Of a stretch of 64,000 nt of DNA, positions 43,410-56,300 are shown piece after piece; position 1 is the first letter of the stretch; the number at the start of each line of letters is the position of its first letter. The stretch spans positions 36,258,010 through 36,322,009 of the forward strand of contig OX352763.1 of the NCBI GenBank assembly GCA_947095585.1. Reading direction: 5' to 3'. This stretch comes from Nephrocerus scutellatus. Taxonomy: Eukaryota; Arthropoda; Insecta; Diptera; Pipunculidae. The notes beneath the pieces are model-generated. The model was not told the DNA's origin, ran no database searches, and saw only the letters and a program-made list of their open reading frames with translations. A program made the position numbers and the translations under genes.

Positions 43410-43785
43410 TAGTTAAGAACTGTTCTGAATTGTTGTTAACTGTTCTGAACCTGTTCTGAACTGTTCTGAACCTATTTTGACCTGTTCTGAATTGTTGTTA
43501 AATGTTCTGAACTGTTCTGAATCTGTTCTGAACTGTTCTGAACCTGTTCATAACCTGATCTGACTAGTTCTGAACTTGTTCCGACCTGATCTGAACTATT
43601 CTGAATATGTTCTGAATCTGTTCTGGACAGTTCTGAACTTGTACTGAACCTGTTCTAACCTGTTATGACCTGTTATCAACTGTTCTGACCTCTTTTGATC
43701 CTGTTCTTAACTTCTTTGAACCTCTTTCGAACCGTTCCTGCTCTGACCGGTTCTGGCCAGTTCTGACCTGTTCTGAACCTATGAG
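43410..43785. repeat. tandem array of about 10-11-bp units
   Basis: Units of ctgttctgaac / ctgttctgaacc with drift (gacctgttctg, attgttgttaa). About 35 imperfect units. Confidence 0.85.
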
Positions 43786-43789
43786 AGAG

Positions 43790-44490
43790 TCCGGCATTCC
43801 TAATAAACTGACAGAACAATGTAAATTGACCCACGTAAAGGCACCCGATCACTATCAATCCCCTTCTACAGCTATAATGGAGATGGATTGACCTGCATTC
43901 TATTCAACCTCGCGTTAAAGAAAGTTATCCTAGAGTCTGATATATTGTGAGGTGTGAGGTATAATCCTCTATAAATTCATCCAGATACTGGCTTACGCAG
44001 ATGATAATGAAATTATTGGTAGAAACCCAATTTCTGTACAAGAAGCTTTCATCCAGATCGAGCGGGCGGAACTATATTTGGAACTGCACATGAGCATAAT
44101 AAAGTGGAGCGCGAATTTGAAGAAGTGCACCTCTTTAACTATCTCGGATTAATTGAAGCAGCCAATAACAGCATGGAACCAGATATAAGCGCATGGTCGC
44201 TAAAGGCCAACAAAGCCTACTTTAGTCTGTCAAGACCCTACAAAACTATGAGACATCCAAGCTGCTGGTGTGTAAGACAATAGTCATACAAAACGCACTC
44301 GTATCTATGGATCTGATACGTTTACAAACTCGTAATAAAGGCTCCCGTGGGCAGGTTGCTGTCTTTTGCGGCGGGATTTATGGGATAAGACAGATAAGAA
44401 ATCGACCAAGCTAGGATGTTGGAGACCTGGACGCCAAGAGTTTATGGATGCCAACATTTTTCTGGGAAGCAAAGTTGAATCAAATATAAT
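43790..44490 (+). pseudogene. LINE-B fragment, plus strand
   Basis: 'RESGIPNKLTE' at 43790, 'ILAYADDNEIIGRN' (degenerate YADD) near 43990, 'FNYLGL'-type and 'SCWCVRQ' pieces later. Matches LINE-B RT and C-terminal parts with many stops. Confidence 0.6.
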
Positions 44491-44852
44491 GCTGATAGGT
44501 TAAGTTATGCGCTCAAAAAAAAAACAAAACGGATAAGCTCTTGTTTGATGTTTGTGCACTGGTCTACACTGATCCACTGTGTTTTTCGGAATGGAACGGA
44601 AACTAGAACGTTTTGGAAAAGTTGGCTAGATGCACTTTTAGGTGAATCGTGCATAAGATTTAAATTCGTTTTGCTATTATAGTTATCTTGACCACCTTCA
44701 CAAGTTGGCCTCAAAATTTTCAGAAAGGTGTGACATATCATCTTGTGGTCTTAAGGTGTTAAGGGTCTTGAGGGTCTTGAGGGTCTTGAAGGTTATTAAC
44801 GATTGGCGACATCTACATTGTGAAAACTTAATATTTTCGAAGTTATTGGAAT

Positions 44853-44985
44853 AATAAAAAAAAAACCCAAATTAAAAATGTTCACGTAAATTCTCTAAAA
44901 GGAGATACATATGTGTGCAAAGCCCCTTTAATTCAAAATGTTTCCAAAAACGGTTGTCACCGGAGATACATACATGTACATATAT
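44853..44985 (+). mobile_element. R element left-end fragment
   Basis: Left end aaaaaacccaaattaaaaat, gtaaattctctaaa, and one monomer with 'ggagatacatatgtgtgcaa'; interrupted at 44986. Confidence 0.5.
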
Positions 44986-45204
44986 ATAACTAGCTGACCC
45001 GACAGACGTTGTCCTGTCCCACTTTCAATAAATTTGTTTGTGCTCGTTTTGTGAACTTGTGAAAAGATATTTGAAATAAAATAATAATAATTAAAAATAA
45101 TTTTGTTTTGCGATTTTGAGTCACAGTATTGATCACATTATTGTGTTAAATTTTTAAATTTTGGGAACTAAGTAATTTCTCTACTGATTTTGATGAAATT
45201 CGGT
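44986..45204 (+). repeat. 5' end of widespread arthropod repeat
   Basis: 'ataactagctgacccgacag' then 'acgttgtcctgtcc' and 'ttgatgaaattcggtatgg'. I recognise this type of terminus from interspersed arthropod repeats; the other end type is at 23085-23166. Confidence 0.45.
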
Positions 45205-45660
45205 ATGGTCTTTTGAGGGTCCTTTGGGAGTCTTTTTATGGTATTTTAAGGGTCCTCTGAGGGTTTTTTTTAGGTTTTTTAGAGGGTCTTTTGAGGGTCC
45301 TCTGGGGGGTCTTTTGGGAGTCTTTTTATGGTATTTTAAGGGTCCTCTGAGGGTTTTTTAGGTTTTTTAGAGGGTCTTTTGAGGGTCTTTTGAAGGTCTT
45401 TAGAGGAGTCGTTTGAGGGTCTTTTGTGGGTCTTTTTAGGGTCTTGGTTTTTTTTGGAGTATTTTGGAGGTCCTTGCATGGTCTTTTGGGGGTCTTTTGG
45501 AGTTTTTTGGGGGTCTTTTTGTGGTATTTCGTGGAGTCTTTTAAGGGTCTTTTGTGGTTCTTTTGGGGATCTTTTGATGATCTTTTGGGGGTCTTTAAGG
45601 ATTTTTGGGGATTTTGAGGTTTTCTATGATTCGTTTTGGGGTCTATTGGAGATCTTTTTG
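45205..45660. repeat. G/T-rich low-complexity tract
   Basis: Units like gggtcttttgaggg, gtcctctgg, gtctttttatgg; strong G+T bias on plus. An internal near-repeat of about 100 bp (about 45205-45290 versus 45297-45375) indicates duplication. Confidence 0.75.
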
Positions 45661-45717
45661 CCCACAACATCAAAAAAGTTTCACTCCAATTGCGCGTTAA
45701 ACACACTCACTGTTTTT

Positions 45718-45753
45718 TTATTTTTAAATTCTCTATATTAACTTCGCTTGCAC

Positions 45754-45784
<31 letters not shown>

Positions 45785-45950
45785 GCTGGGTGGCTGGGTG
45801 GCTGGCTGGCTGGCTGGTCAGATTTTCTGATCAATTTTTAACCCACTTCCCAAAGCCCGATTTTTTTGAAACTTTGCACACATATGTATATCCGGTGACA
45901 ACACTTTCTATTAAAACTTGGTAGTGCTCGGGCCTGACGTCGTGGGGCAA
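45718..45950 (-). mobile_element. R element right end, reversed
   Basis: rc right end (ttttaaattctctatattaa, cttcgcttgcacgtg), then a (ggct)n/gggtggct microsatellite at 45757-45818, and right module (gatcaatttttaacccactt, cccgattttt, acatatgtatatccgg). Ends by about 45950. Confidence 0.6.
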
Positions 45951-46380
45951 AACCTTCTCTATAGAAAGCCCAACTGTTCCGATCGTACACAGATACATGT
46001 ATTCACATCCCACAAACACAGATGCGTTTGTCGTGGGGCACCAACACAAAATTTTTACCAATCATGGTATCACGTCATACTATAATGACTGTGTGCCTGT
46101 GTGCAGCCCTCCCTGCTTTACGATTTGAACCACAAAAGCAGGCAGTACTTTGCTTGTGTTTTTATTTTTCAGCATTTATAGTGGATTACTTTTAGGCGCA
46201 TATTTGATTAGTTATTATTAAAGAAAAGTGTAAATTTTTATGGGTGTTTTTTTATATTGCAGTGAAGACACTAGCGAATAAAGATATATTTTTAACCCAT
46301 AATGACATTTGTTTTAAATATTGTTTCACCCCACAAAATTCCTATTCCTGTATCTTTAAAGTTGTGCCCCTATCGCCTAT

Positions 46381-46860
46381 TTGCAATACTGGTACATAGG
46401 TACATACACTACCGTTCACTCGATTGAGGACACAGTTTTTGCAAGCGATTAGCTACCGCGGAAATATTTGCTACCTGTGAATAAGTACATATCTTCCAAA
46501 AACAAAGCCATAAAGGCACGTTTTTTATCCAAAAACACAAACCATTTCCATTCATTTCTCCAGGCGACATGCTCTCTGGCAGACATGAACGGAAATTACC
46601 TCAAATGTTTGCTGGAATGGAGATTTCCAAACCTAAAGAATATTTGTGGACCCCTACCATGGGTTTTCCAACAAGACAACGTCGCCAGCCTTACTTCCAG
46701 GGTAGCTAGAGGCTGGATTGAGTCGGTTGCAAAAACGGTGGGTTCAATCCTTAGAACGCAGCCTTGATTTACTGCCTCGTCGTCTCGTGAATAAGCCGGC
46801 TTAATTATGTTAATGTATAATATAAAGTAAAAAAAAACATGTATTACTATGTCCTTTTGT
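46381..46860 (+). pseudogene. Tc1-like transposon relic
   Basis: Plus strand 46600-46740 reads 'GPLPWVFQQDNVASLTSRVA', the second-Asp box of Tc1-like transposases (F-Q-Q-D-N-A), with 'YLKCLLEWRFPNLKNI' before it. The start 'cactaccgttcactcgattg' may be a degenerate terminal repeat. Truncated. Confidence 0.55.
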
Positions 46861-46867
46861 TAAAAAC

Positions 46868-46891
46868 TTTATTATTTTTTTAACATTTATT
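46868..46891 (-). terminator. Grip poly(A) signal candidates
   Basis: Two AATAAA hexamers on the minus strand (46868-46873, 46886-46891), about 475-500 nt after the Grip stop codon. Confidence 0.4.
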
Positions 46892-47363
46892 GTGTTTAAG
46901 CCTAAGGCATACGAGTAATGTTTGATCGTTTCGGTTAATTTGAATAGAAATGTTACAAATCTCAATTTTTGGTTGACAACAATGATTTTCGCTAAAAGTT
47001 AATTATTAGTTAATTACGAGCATATATGTAAATGTATATGTGTGTATGTGTGTGCAGGTAGTATATAAAAAGGTAATATGTAAAGCTTGATTATAACTTG
47101 ACAGTTATTATAATATAAAAGTAATGCAGTATTTTGGTTTATTGTCACGAACGCTTGAATCATTTTGATGTTTTGGTTTGTTTGGCTGTTTGGGTAGGAA
47201 TTTTCTGCCGACGACAGATTCGCCTATAAGTATGCAACAGAATAGTATGACAGAACGTCGAAATTAACCGCCATTTTCTATTGTTACAAAATAAATTACA
47301 TGCTGCTGCAAAGGCACTCTCTGGAAGCTCTCAGCCGTTCCTGCTGTGAATTGTCACGTCTGC

Positions 47364-47465
47364 TCATTCCGTTCGCTGAATGATCAATTCGATCTTATCG
47401 CCGGCAGCTGCGATCAATGGTACAGTTAGACAGCAATCGAAATCTTGGGTTTTCATTTCGTTAAC
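47364..47465 (-). CDS. Grip: Grip last exon (end of PDZ7)
   Basis: Acceptor attctcttcccag, phase 0. '[19 protein letters not shown]' completes PDZ7; ends 'IELIIQRTE' with TGA at 47366-47364. The very short tail after PDZ7 differs from vertebrate GRIP1, which has a longer C-terminus. Confidence 0.9.
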   Translation of the reverse strand, partial: VNEMKTQDFDCCLTVPLIAAAGDKIELIIQRTE

Positions 47466-50288
47466 CTGGGAAGAGAATGAAGCGATGACTTAATTTTCAC
47501 AGAGCCCTAATAACGCAGGGTGCTACCCAACCCACCTGCATGATCCGATCGAAAGGTTTCAATACGCCGCAAATGTCTGCCGGGCCACCCGATCGTATCC
47601 GATTGATAAAGACACCACGCTCATATAGGCCGTCAGACACAGAGAACCCATAGTCATCGTAAACTTTATCCTTGTACAGTGTCACCTGGAAGACACGGTG
47701 TTTGCCATCTTTGCCGCTGCTACCGCTTGAGGAAGCGGCATCATTGGCAGACGATGGACTTCGTGGACGGCGCTGTACTTTTGCATATATGACTTGAGGT
47801 TGAGGATTGTTGTTGTTGTTCGATGACTCAATGTTGCTGCCAAAACGGCCGCTGGAAATTTCATGAGTGCGCATTATCTTCAAGTCCACAGTGTCTCCGA
47901 GATTCTGTAGCAGTTTTGTTGCATGCGACAGCGGCATTCCATGAATGGAGTCTTCATTGATAGCAAGCAGTTGATCGCCGACTTGGATTTGCCCCGCCTT
48001 GTGAGTGATGCCACCTGTGGGAGAGAGTAGATGAATTGAATGCAATTCTGGGTCATTTTGAGGAGGCTTACACTTACCTTCAACTATTCCACTGATCGTG
48101 ATCGGTTTGCTGATGTCCTCACTACCAGCAAGTGTGATTCCTAGTAAGCCGCCCAATGGTTCCAGTCGAACAGTGAAGACGGTCTGATGGCTGCTGGTGC
48201 TGTTGGTGGCGCTGCTGGAACCCGATGTACCGTACACTTTGCTCTCCATGGGTGGTGGAAGAAGTGTCGTGCAATCAACACTACATTGGAAACAAAATTG
48301 ATCACCATGATATTCATCCCTTACAAATGGGCAAACTCACCTGTTGAATCGCTCCAGCGGATAATCCAAGTCATACGGACTCAAGTCGTTGTATGATGTG
48401 TCTCCATCTGGCAGTTCAGTTGTGAGGCTTTGGGTGTTCTCAGCGCCAAACGATCGGCCATTACTTGGAGTATGCGCCCAGAGGCTTGTCATCGGGTGTT
48501 GTCTTATCTGAACACCATCATCGCCGCCGCTCGTACCTCCTCTAAAGTATTCAGGTTGCGGTGTGGTCGACTTCATCGAAATGCAATCATTGTACTTGAC
48601 CTCAGTGTACTTGCTGCCATAGTTCCCATATAAGTCATGCTCTCCAACTCCACTACCGCTACTACCACTACCAATACCACCACTACCACCACAGTTACTG
48701 TAAATCGGTGTGGCCACCTTTTGTTGAGCATCGAACAGAAAGTCCGGCAGCATGTTGCGCTTTATAGTTAAGGTAGTAAAGTCCTTCTTGTTGGCATCCT
48801 TCAGCATCGAATCTACATTGAAATGCTGAATTGGATGATTGTCGACAGCAAGCAGGACATCGCCAGCGCGCAGCGATCCTGTACGATGGGCTGGACTTCC
48901 CGATTTCACATCCGATATTACGAACGCTCCATGACTAGATCCATTCACACTGATGCCCAAGCCACTCTTGCCGGACTTGGCAAGTTTCACATTGAACACT
49001 CCACTCGATGGTACCACCGAGTCGGACATATCGAACTCGATCTCCAATTCCAGCCAATTGGCAACGCCAAGCGGCCTTGTTCCCAAATCGCCCAACAGCT
49101 GTCGAATGGTGTTCACTTCCAAATTGTACATTTTGTTGACAGAGATAATGCGATCGCCCTTCTGGATGCATCCCGATCGATCCGCAACCGAATCGTTGAC
49201 AATCTGCGCTATGGTCACCGCTCGGCCACAAGGTGTTTGCGGTCCCAGAATGATGCCCGATCCCTGAGTGCAATCGAGCAGAACCTGAAATGTTTCCGCT
49301 CGACAGATGCCCATACTGGTGGAGTGGTGCATGGTGGTACCGGTCATTCCAGTGCTTATTATGGTGCCTGTGCCGCTGCCGCTGCTGTTACTGCTACTGC
49401 CAACAGTTGTTGTGTTGCTGCCATCCAATGGAAGAGAACTCTTGCGGGTGAATCGTTGCCGTTGACGAGATTTTCTCGACTCGAGCGTATTGAAGCCGTA
49501 CTTCGGGCTGCCGAGTGATGTGTGACCTGAAAAAGCGAAGTGGAAAAACAAAGTGGAAATGGAAAAATTATCGCTATTTTTAGAGAAAGCGGAACTGCGA
49601 CTATTTTTGGACGGAAATCTTTGATGTGAAATTGACTTGTAGTGGGTAGGGTGGGTGGATGACTGCATGTTATTATTTATGATCGCATTAATGTGCATCG
49701 GAGCCTCATATCTGCCCCTGCAGCTTGATGAATAGCAGCAGCAGCAGCGATACAAATCATAAATATTTCAATAAAATCGTAATCACTTCAACTTTGGACT
49801 GAGCGTTTACTCGAGTTTGGTATTCAAAATTATTTTCTTCTACCAAATTTGGAAATGTGGTTCGGAAGGAGAACTATCGTTCGTGTTTTTGTCATCTACG
49901 GACGATATTAGAGCTTGCATCGCCGGTGGAAATTTTTCGAATTTTGGAAAACTCTGTTATTTTCATAGATTTTTTCATTGCAAGTAAAATTAGTAAATAA
50001 ATAATAATTCGCCGAAATGAACACCGTTTTCAGATAATGTACGAGGGCGGAGTGATAAGTGCTATGCCTTGGCAGGAGGTGGATTTACCAAGTAAAGACA
50101 ATGATATTTTTTTGTAAATGTCATCCTGCAAACGACTACTGTCAAATTTTCAGTCAGCTGGTTAATTTAGTCAAAAGTGAACTACCTCCGCGTTTTTACG
50201 AAAATGGGCAAAAAAATTGAGCTTTTGTAAAAGAAATAAAAACAACCCATAAAAATTAAAATTTTTCTTGTAAATTCTCTAATCGGGG

Positions 50289-50335
<47 letters not shown>

Positions 50336-53300
50336 GTGCTTGTTTTGTGGCAAATTCATCCACCAAATGACGCAGCGACAGCGGACAGCGCTGCACACAA
50401 AGCACAGAGCTCAGACTTTGCCGTGATCTGATGCGATATAGCGATATTTAAAAATTGAATATGGGGGTCCCCAGGGGGCCGATCCCTACAAAATTTTACA
50501 AAAAGTGTTTTCCATCGATGACACACATGTGTACAATTTTGTAAAATTTTTGTATGGGAGCCCCCCGACCCCGAGGTCCGAGGGACCTCAAATTAACAAC
50601 AGAACAACAGAAAGTGTTGTCATGAGAGATATACATGTGTGCAAAATTTCAATAAAATCGGGCTGTAGGAAGTGGGTTAAAAATTGATCACAATATTTGG
50701 CCAGCCAGCCAGCCAGCCAGCCACGGGCAAGTGAAGTTAATATAGAGAATTTAAAAATCTGTACGCTGAGAATTTAAAAATTCCAAAAACTTCGGTTCAA
50801 TATTAGAAGAAAAAGTATCAAATTAAATTGTTTTAAAGTCAGTTTGTAATGCAGTTACCTCTACTACATACTCTAATAAAGGAAACTGAACTTTAAAAAA
50901 AAACAACCCATAAAAATTAAAATTTTTCATCTAAATTCTCTAATCGCAGAAATTGATATGGGAGCCCCTCGATCCTGGGCCATTTTATTTTTATTGTAGG
51001 AGAAAATCATCGAAACAGACATTTGACATCAGATGTTAAAATTGAAAATGCTCAGATCATTTTATTCTGAGCACGTAGAGCACGCTCATACTCTGAGCAA
51101 ATAAGAAACACGAGCAGTTATCTTGAGAACTCTTTGACTGCTCTGAACTAATTTATGAAAACGCCAAATGACAGAATATTGTGAAAACTTGTTGTTCTAT
51201 CTGTAAGTTGATATCGACAACAAAAAAAACGACATCAATAAAAATACAATTCAGTATATAATAAAAATGTAAGTTAAGTAAGCATAAAACATTTATGTCT
51301 CGTTTCATTTGCTGGGTTCATTTGTGCGTGCGCTAAGATTTCTCTCTCTCTCCACCACCAACAAAACCATGCAGCGCAGCCGACTGCGCAGCACACACCG
51401 CACACAGTCTATAAAGGGCGACGAATATCTGATGCCAGTATAAATATTTAAAAAATGTATAAGGGCCTTGCGGCCGAACCCGGGACCCGATCACTACCAA
51501 ATTTTCGAAAAAGTATTTTTTATTGGGTTTGAAGAAAATCGGGTAAATTTTTTAAAATTTTTGTTTGGGAGCCCCCCGACCCCGCAGCCCGAGGGGCCTC
51601 AAAATTTAATAGAAAGTGTTGTCTCCGGAAATACACATGTGTGCAAAATTTCGGGCCATGGGAAGTGGGTTAAAAATTGATCGCAAGTTTGAAGTGTTGT
51701 CCATCAGAGATATATTCGGCGCGACAGACCATTGCGGTCCAAAGGCCTTGCTTTTCGTAACCAAGTGTTGAGCATGTATATTTTTGCACACAAATGGAGG
51801 GGACCTACAATTTAATACCGGATCCGAACGGCGAATTGAGAAGCTTTCCATGACAAGTTATTACTTTCGGACGATTGTCAGACTTTTGCGAGAGTTGGGA
51901 CACTGAGAAAAATACTTTTTGGTGTTACTGAGATTCGAACCTCGAGCCCCTTGCTCAGAAGTCCATGCTCTTATCCACTGAGCCACGGCGTCCATCGGGT
52001 ACATTTTTTTTATAAAATTTGTAAGGGTGCCCCATGGCCCAGGGGCCCGATCACTTCCTAATTTATACAAAAAGTCTTGTCGATCGGAGAAACACATTCG
52101 TATAAAATTTGACGAAAATCGGGTAAATTTTGTAAAAAAATTGTATGGGAGTCCCCCGACCCGGGTCACAAGGTGCCCCAAATAGAAACTATGGTCACCG
52201 GAAATATACATGTGTGCAAAATTTCAATAAAATCGGGCTTTGCGAAGTGGGTTAAAAATTGACCCCAAAATCTGACCAGCCACCCAGTCCGCCAGCCACG
52301 GGCAAGCGCAGTTAATATAGAGAATTTAAAAAAAAATGTCATATTACTCTGGCGAAACCGCTTAGCAAATGGTTTCATATATCTTAATGAAGACAGGTTT
52401 TTTTCCTCAATTTGGAAAATGGCTAATATTCAACTCGCTCCGAAAAAAGATGATCTGCACCTACTAACTATTCTCCTACTGCTTTGTTGTCACTTCTTTC
52501 GAAGGTTGTGGAATATATCGTTCATTAAAACTAATAACCTGTCTGGATACGAATGCTTTTTTATACGATGTGCATGGATTTCGTAAAAATCGCTCTTCAG
52601 GTCAACTCATGACGTGCATGACATGAGCGTATGAGTGCATGAGAGCGAAATGTTGTAAATCTAGATGAATCAAGGGTTGTATCCTTGGATTTCAAAGGCT
52701 TTATATCGAGTATGTCACGATTGTCTTAAAAATAAGATTCGTCGCTAACATACACTCTGCTCTCATTGCATGTATTGAAGATTATTTATGGGAACGTAAA
52801 AAAAAAGTTGTATTGATTGGTATCACTTTAGCTTCGCATGGAATCAATACTGGCGTGCCACAAGGTTCATCCTTGTTGCCTACGCTCTTCTCAATATATA
52901 TCAATGACCTGTTCTCTTCTACAACCTGTAATATCCATTAATTTGCTGATGATTTAACGCTATTGACTCCCATTGAGTTTGTCAGTCAAAAAGAATCCAA
53001 TTCTCGCGTGATTGGTTCACAAAATCTAATGAATACGACTATACTGTTGAACAATTAACTCATTCTTGTTTATGGCAGGTGTAATTTAACCCAAATAAAT
53101 TTCTGACTTATCTTTTTGCGCAGAAAGTATTACGTACCACCAGTAATTATAAATGGTATCCCTATTGCGAGATCTGATTTCCTTAAAATGTTAGGTTTGA
53201 ACGTTTCAAAGGCGAGCCAATGCTTAAGTTTTATACAACGCTGTAACTTATAATTTACGCTCTCTGAAGTATTAAGATTTTGGAATTTAATTCATATGTA

Positions 53301-56300
53301 TGGGGTGGGGCTCCAAAATAGCATTTGCATTATCTTCATGGAATGCAGAATAGAGTTGTCCGTATGATAAACGATGTAACCATTACTTCATCTCTAGATT
53401 TTTTATAGCATAGACGAAATGTGGGAGCTTTTACTGTTTTCTACATATTTGACTACGGTAGATGCTCTTCAACAATCCGTTCTATAATCCCAGATCCTTT
53501 TATCAGCAAGGCAAACATTTGTCTCATTTCTAAACAATATAGATTTGCCTTAAAACCATTTGCATGTAGAACCAATCATTTAAAATCCTCATTTTAACAG
53601 AGAGTGCCAGCGATGTGGAATCATTTGGTCGACTCTGTGTTTCCCGAAACGTTTAATAAACAGGCTTTTAAAATAGACGTCAACAAGTTCCTGAAGGTCC
53701 GAACTGTTTGATAGAGGATCCAAAAAAATTTTATATTGACTTACGTCAATATTTGTATTATTTATAATATTTTCTCGGTCAGGGTTTTTGTTGCCTTCCC
53801 TGTCCATGATTAAAGCACTTTTAGTTTTGTGTTCATTTTTCCGTATTGCTTTTTAAATGAACCAGGGAGAATTCTAAGAAAATAAAATGAAGCCGGCTGG
53901 CTACAAGCGTAAGGAATGTGATATATTTCTAAATTACATTTCTTTGATTTTTTAATTTTTATTTTAATAAAGAGCGTAACCTACCTTATTGCCATGGCGC
54001 AAGGCAATTGGTTTATGTATTAAATTTGACTTTTTTTTTCTATTAAGGATCCAAATTGCCCGAAAAGTCGAGAAGCATTTTTTGGGGTACCTTAATTTTT
54101 GTGCTTTTTTGAGCAATTTTAATAGTTTTTCAAGTGTTTTCGCACCGAAGTTTTTGCACCGAAGTAAAATAACGACAAAATCAAAGCAGAGGTAAACAAA
54201 GTTTATGAGGACTCTGCACTTTCATTGGCAACAATAAAATATTGGACAGCTATATTTAAGCGTGGGCATATGAGCATCTTTGGTGAAGACTATCCAGGTC
54301 ATCAAATCGTGGTCACCACACCATTTTCAACAGCTAGGCAGGAGCTTTTACGCGACAAATAAAAACTTTATAAATTTATTAATCCACTTTTATATGATCT
54401 GCAGTCATTTTAGATACGCGTGCATAGACATCTTATCTTTTTAAATTCTCTATATTAACTTCACTTGCCCGTGGGTCGTCGGTCGTCTGTCGTGGATTCT
54501 TGCGATCAATTTTTAGCCCACTTCCCATGGCCTGATTTTATTGAAATTTTGCACACATGTGTATTTCCGGAGACAACACTTTCTATTAAATTTTAAGGCC
54601 CCTCGGGCTGCGGGGTCGGGGGGCTCCCATACAAAAAATTTAAAAAATTTACCCGATTTTCTTCAAATTACACACATGTGTATACCCAATAAACAATACT
54701 TTTTCGAAAATTTGGTAGTGATCGGGTCCCGGGTTCGGCCGCAAGGCCCTTATACATTTTTTTAAATATCTATACTGGCATCAGATATTCGTCGCCCTTT
54801 ATGGACTGTGTGCGGTGTGTGCTGCGCAGTCGGCTGCACTGCATGGTTTTGGTGGTAGAGAGAGAGAGAAATCTTAGCTCACGCACAAATGAACCCAGCA
54901 AATGAAACGAGACATAAATGTTTTATGCTTAATTTAACTAACTTACTTATGTACTGAATTGTATTTTTATTGATGTCGTTTTTTTGTTGTCGATATCAAC
55001 TTACAGATAGAACAACAAGTTTTCACAATATTCTGTCATTTCGCGTTTTCATAAATTAGTTCAGAGCAGTCAAAGAGTTCTCAAGATAACTGCTCGTGTT
55101 TCTTATTTGCTCAGAGTATGAGCGTGCTCTAAGTGCTCAGAATAAAATGATCTGAGCATTTTCAAATTTGACATCTGATGTCAAATGTCTGTTTCTATGA
55201 TTTTCTCCTACAATAAAAAAAAATGGCCCAGGATCGAGGGGCTCCCATATCAATTTCTGCGATTAGAGAATTTAGATGAAAAATTTTAATTTTTATGGGT
55301 TGTTTTTTCTTCCCCCTAATTTCCTAACACCCCCGCTGTGCTAAACACTATAAGGGTGCAAACCCCTTTATCGGGTAAATTTTTTAAAATTTTGTATGGG
55401 TCCTTCCGAAACAGAGCCGCAGAAACGGAAGGAGAACGCGAGACGCGGCTTCATCAAATGCGCAACAGAGCATTTTTATCGAGAGCCACAGAAATGGAAG
55501 GCGAACGAGAATCGCGGATTCGACAAAAGCGGGACCAATCAAACTCTATTTTTACAAAAATTGTTGTTAATCGGAAATACACATGTGTATAAAATTTGAA
55601 GAATATCGGGTACTTTTTTGTATAAAATTTGTATGGGTGTCCCGATCCCGGCGATCGATCTTCCGAATTTCCGAATTTTTACAAAAAATGTTCTCCATTG
55701 GAGGTACACTTGCGCATAAAATTTGAAGAAAATCGGGTACTTTTTTTACAAAATTTGTATTGGACCCCGGGCCCTACACGATCATTTTTAAATTTTTACA
55801 AAAAGTGTTGTCCTTCGGCGTTACACATGCATTCAAAATTTAAAGAAAATCAGGTTCTTTTTTATAAAATTTTTATGGATGCCCCCGACTCCGGAGATAG
55901 ATCACTTCCAAATTGTTACAAAAAGTTTTGTCTATCGGAGATACACATGCGTATACAATTTGAAGAAAATCGGGTGAATTTTGTAAAATATTTTTATTTT
56001 AATAAGAAGTATTGTCATGGGAGATACACACATGTGCAAAGTTTGTATAAAATCGGTCTTTAGGAAGTGGACAAAAAATTGTATGGGAGCCTCTCTAAAT
56101 TAATAGAAAGTATTGTCATGGGTAATACAGATGTGTGCAAAGTTTGAATAAAATCGGACTTTAGGAAGTGTGTTTAAAATTGATCACAAGATTCTGCCCA
56201 CCAGCCAGTCAGCCAGCCACGGGCACGCGAAGTTAATAAAAAGAATTTAAAAAAAATGAAACTAAAATCCTTTTATGCTAATTCGGTCTGAATTACAACT

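Noticed and set aside
43410..43785. Array of steroid-receptor half-sites (TGTTCT) or heat-shock elements (TTCnnGAA)
   Set aside because: The spacing is that of the repeat unit and not of a functional element, and no gene start is nearby.
48823..49518. 231-codon plus-strand ORF
   Set aside because: Antisense shadow of the large Grip exon, which has clear PDZ4/PDZ5 motifs on the minus strand.
51930..51993. tRNA gene
   Set aside because: A and B boxes are present but the acceptor stem does not close and the same sequence recurs with a shared non-tRNA body, so it is a SINE.
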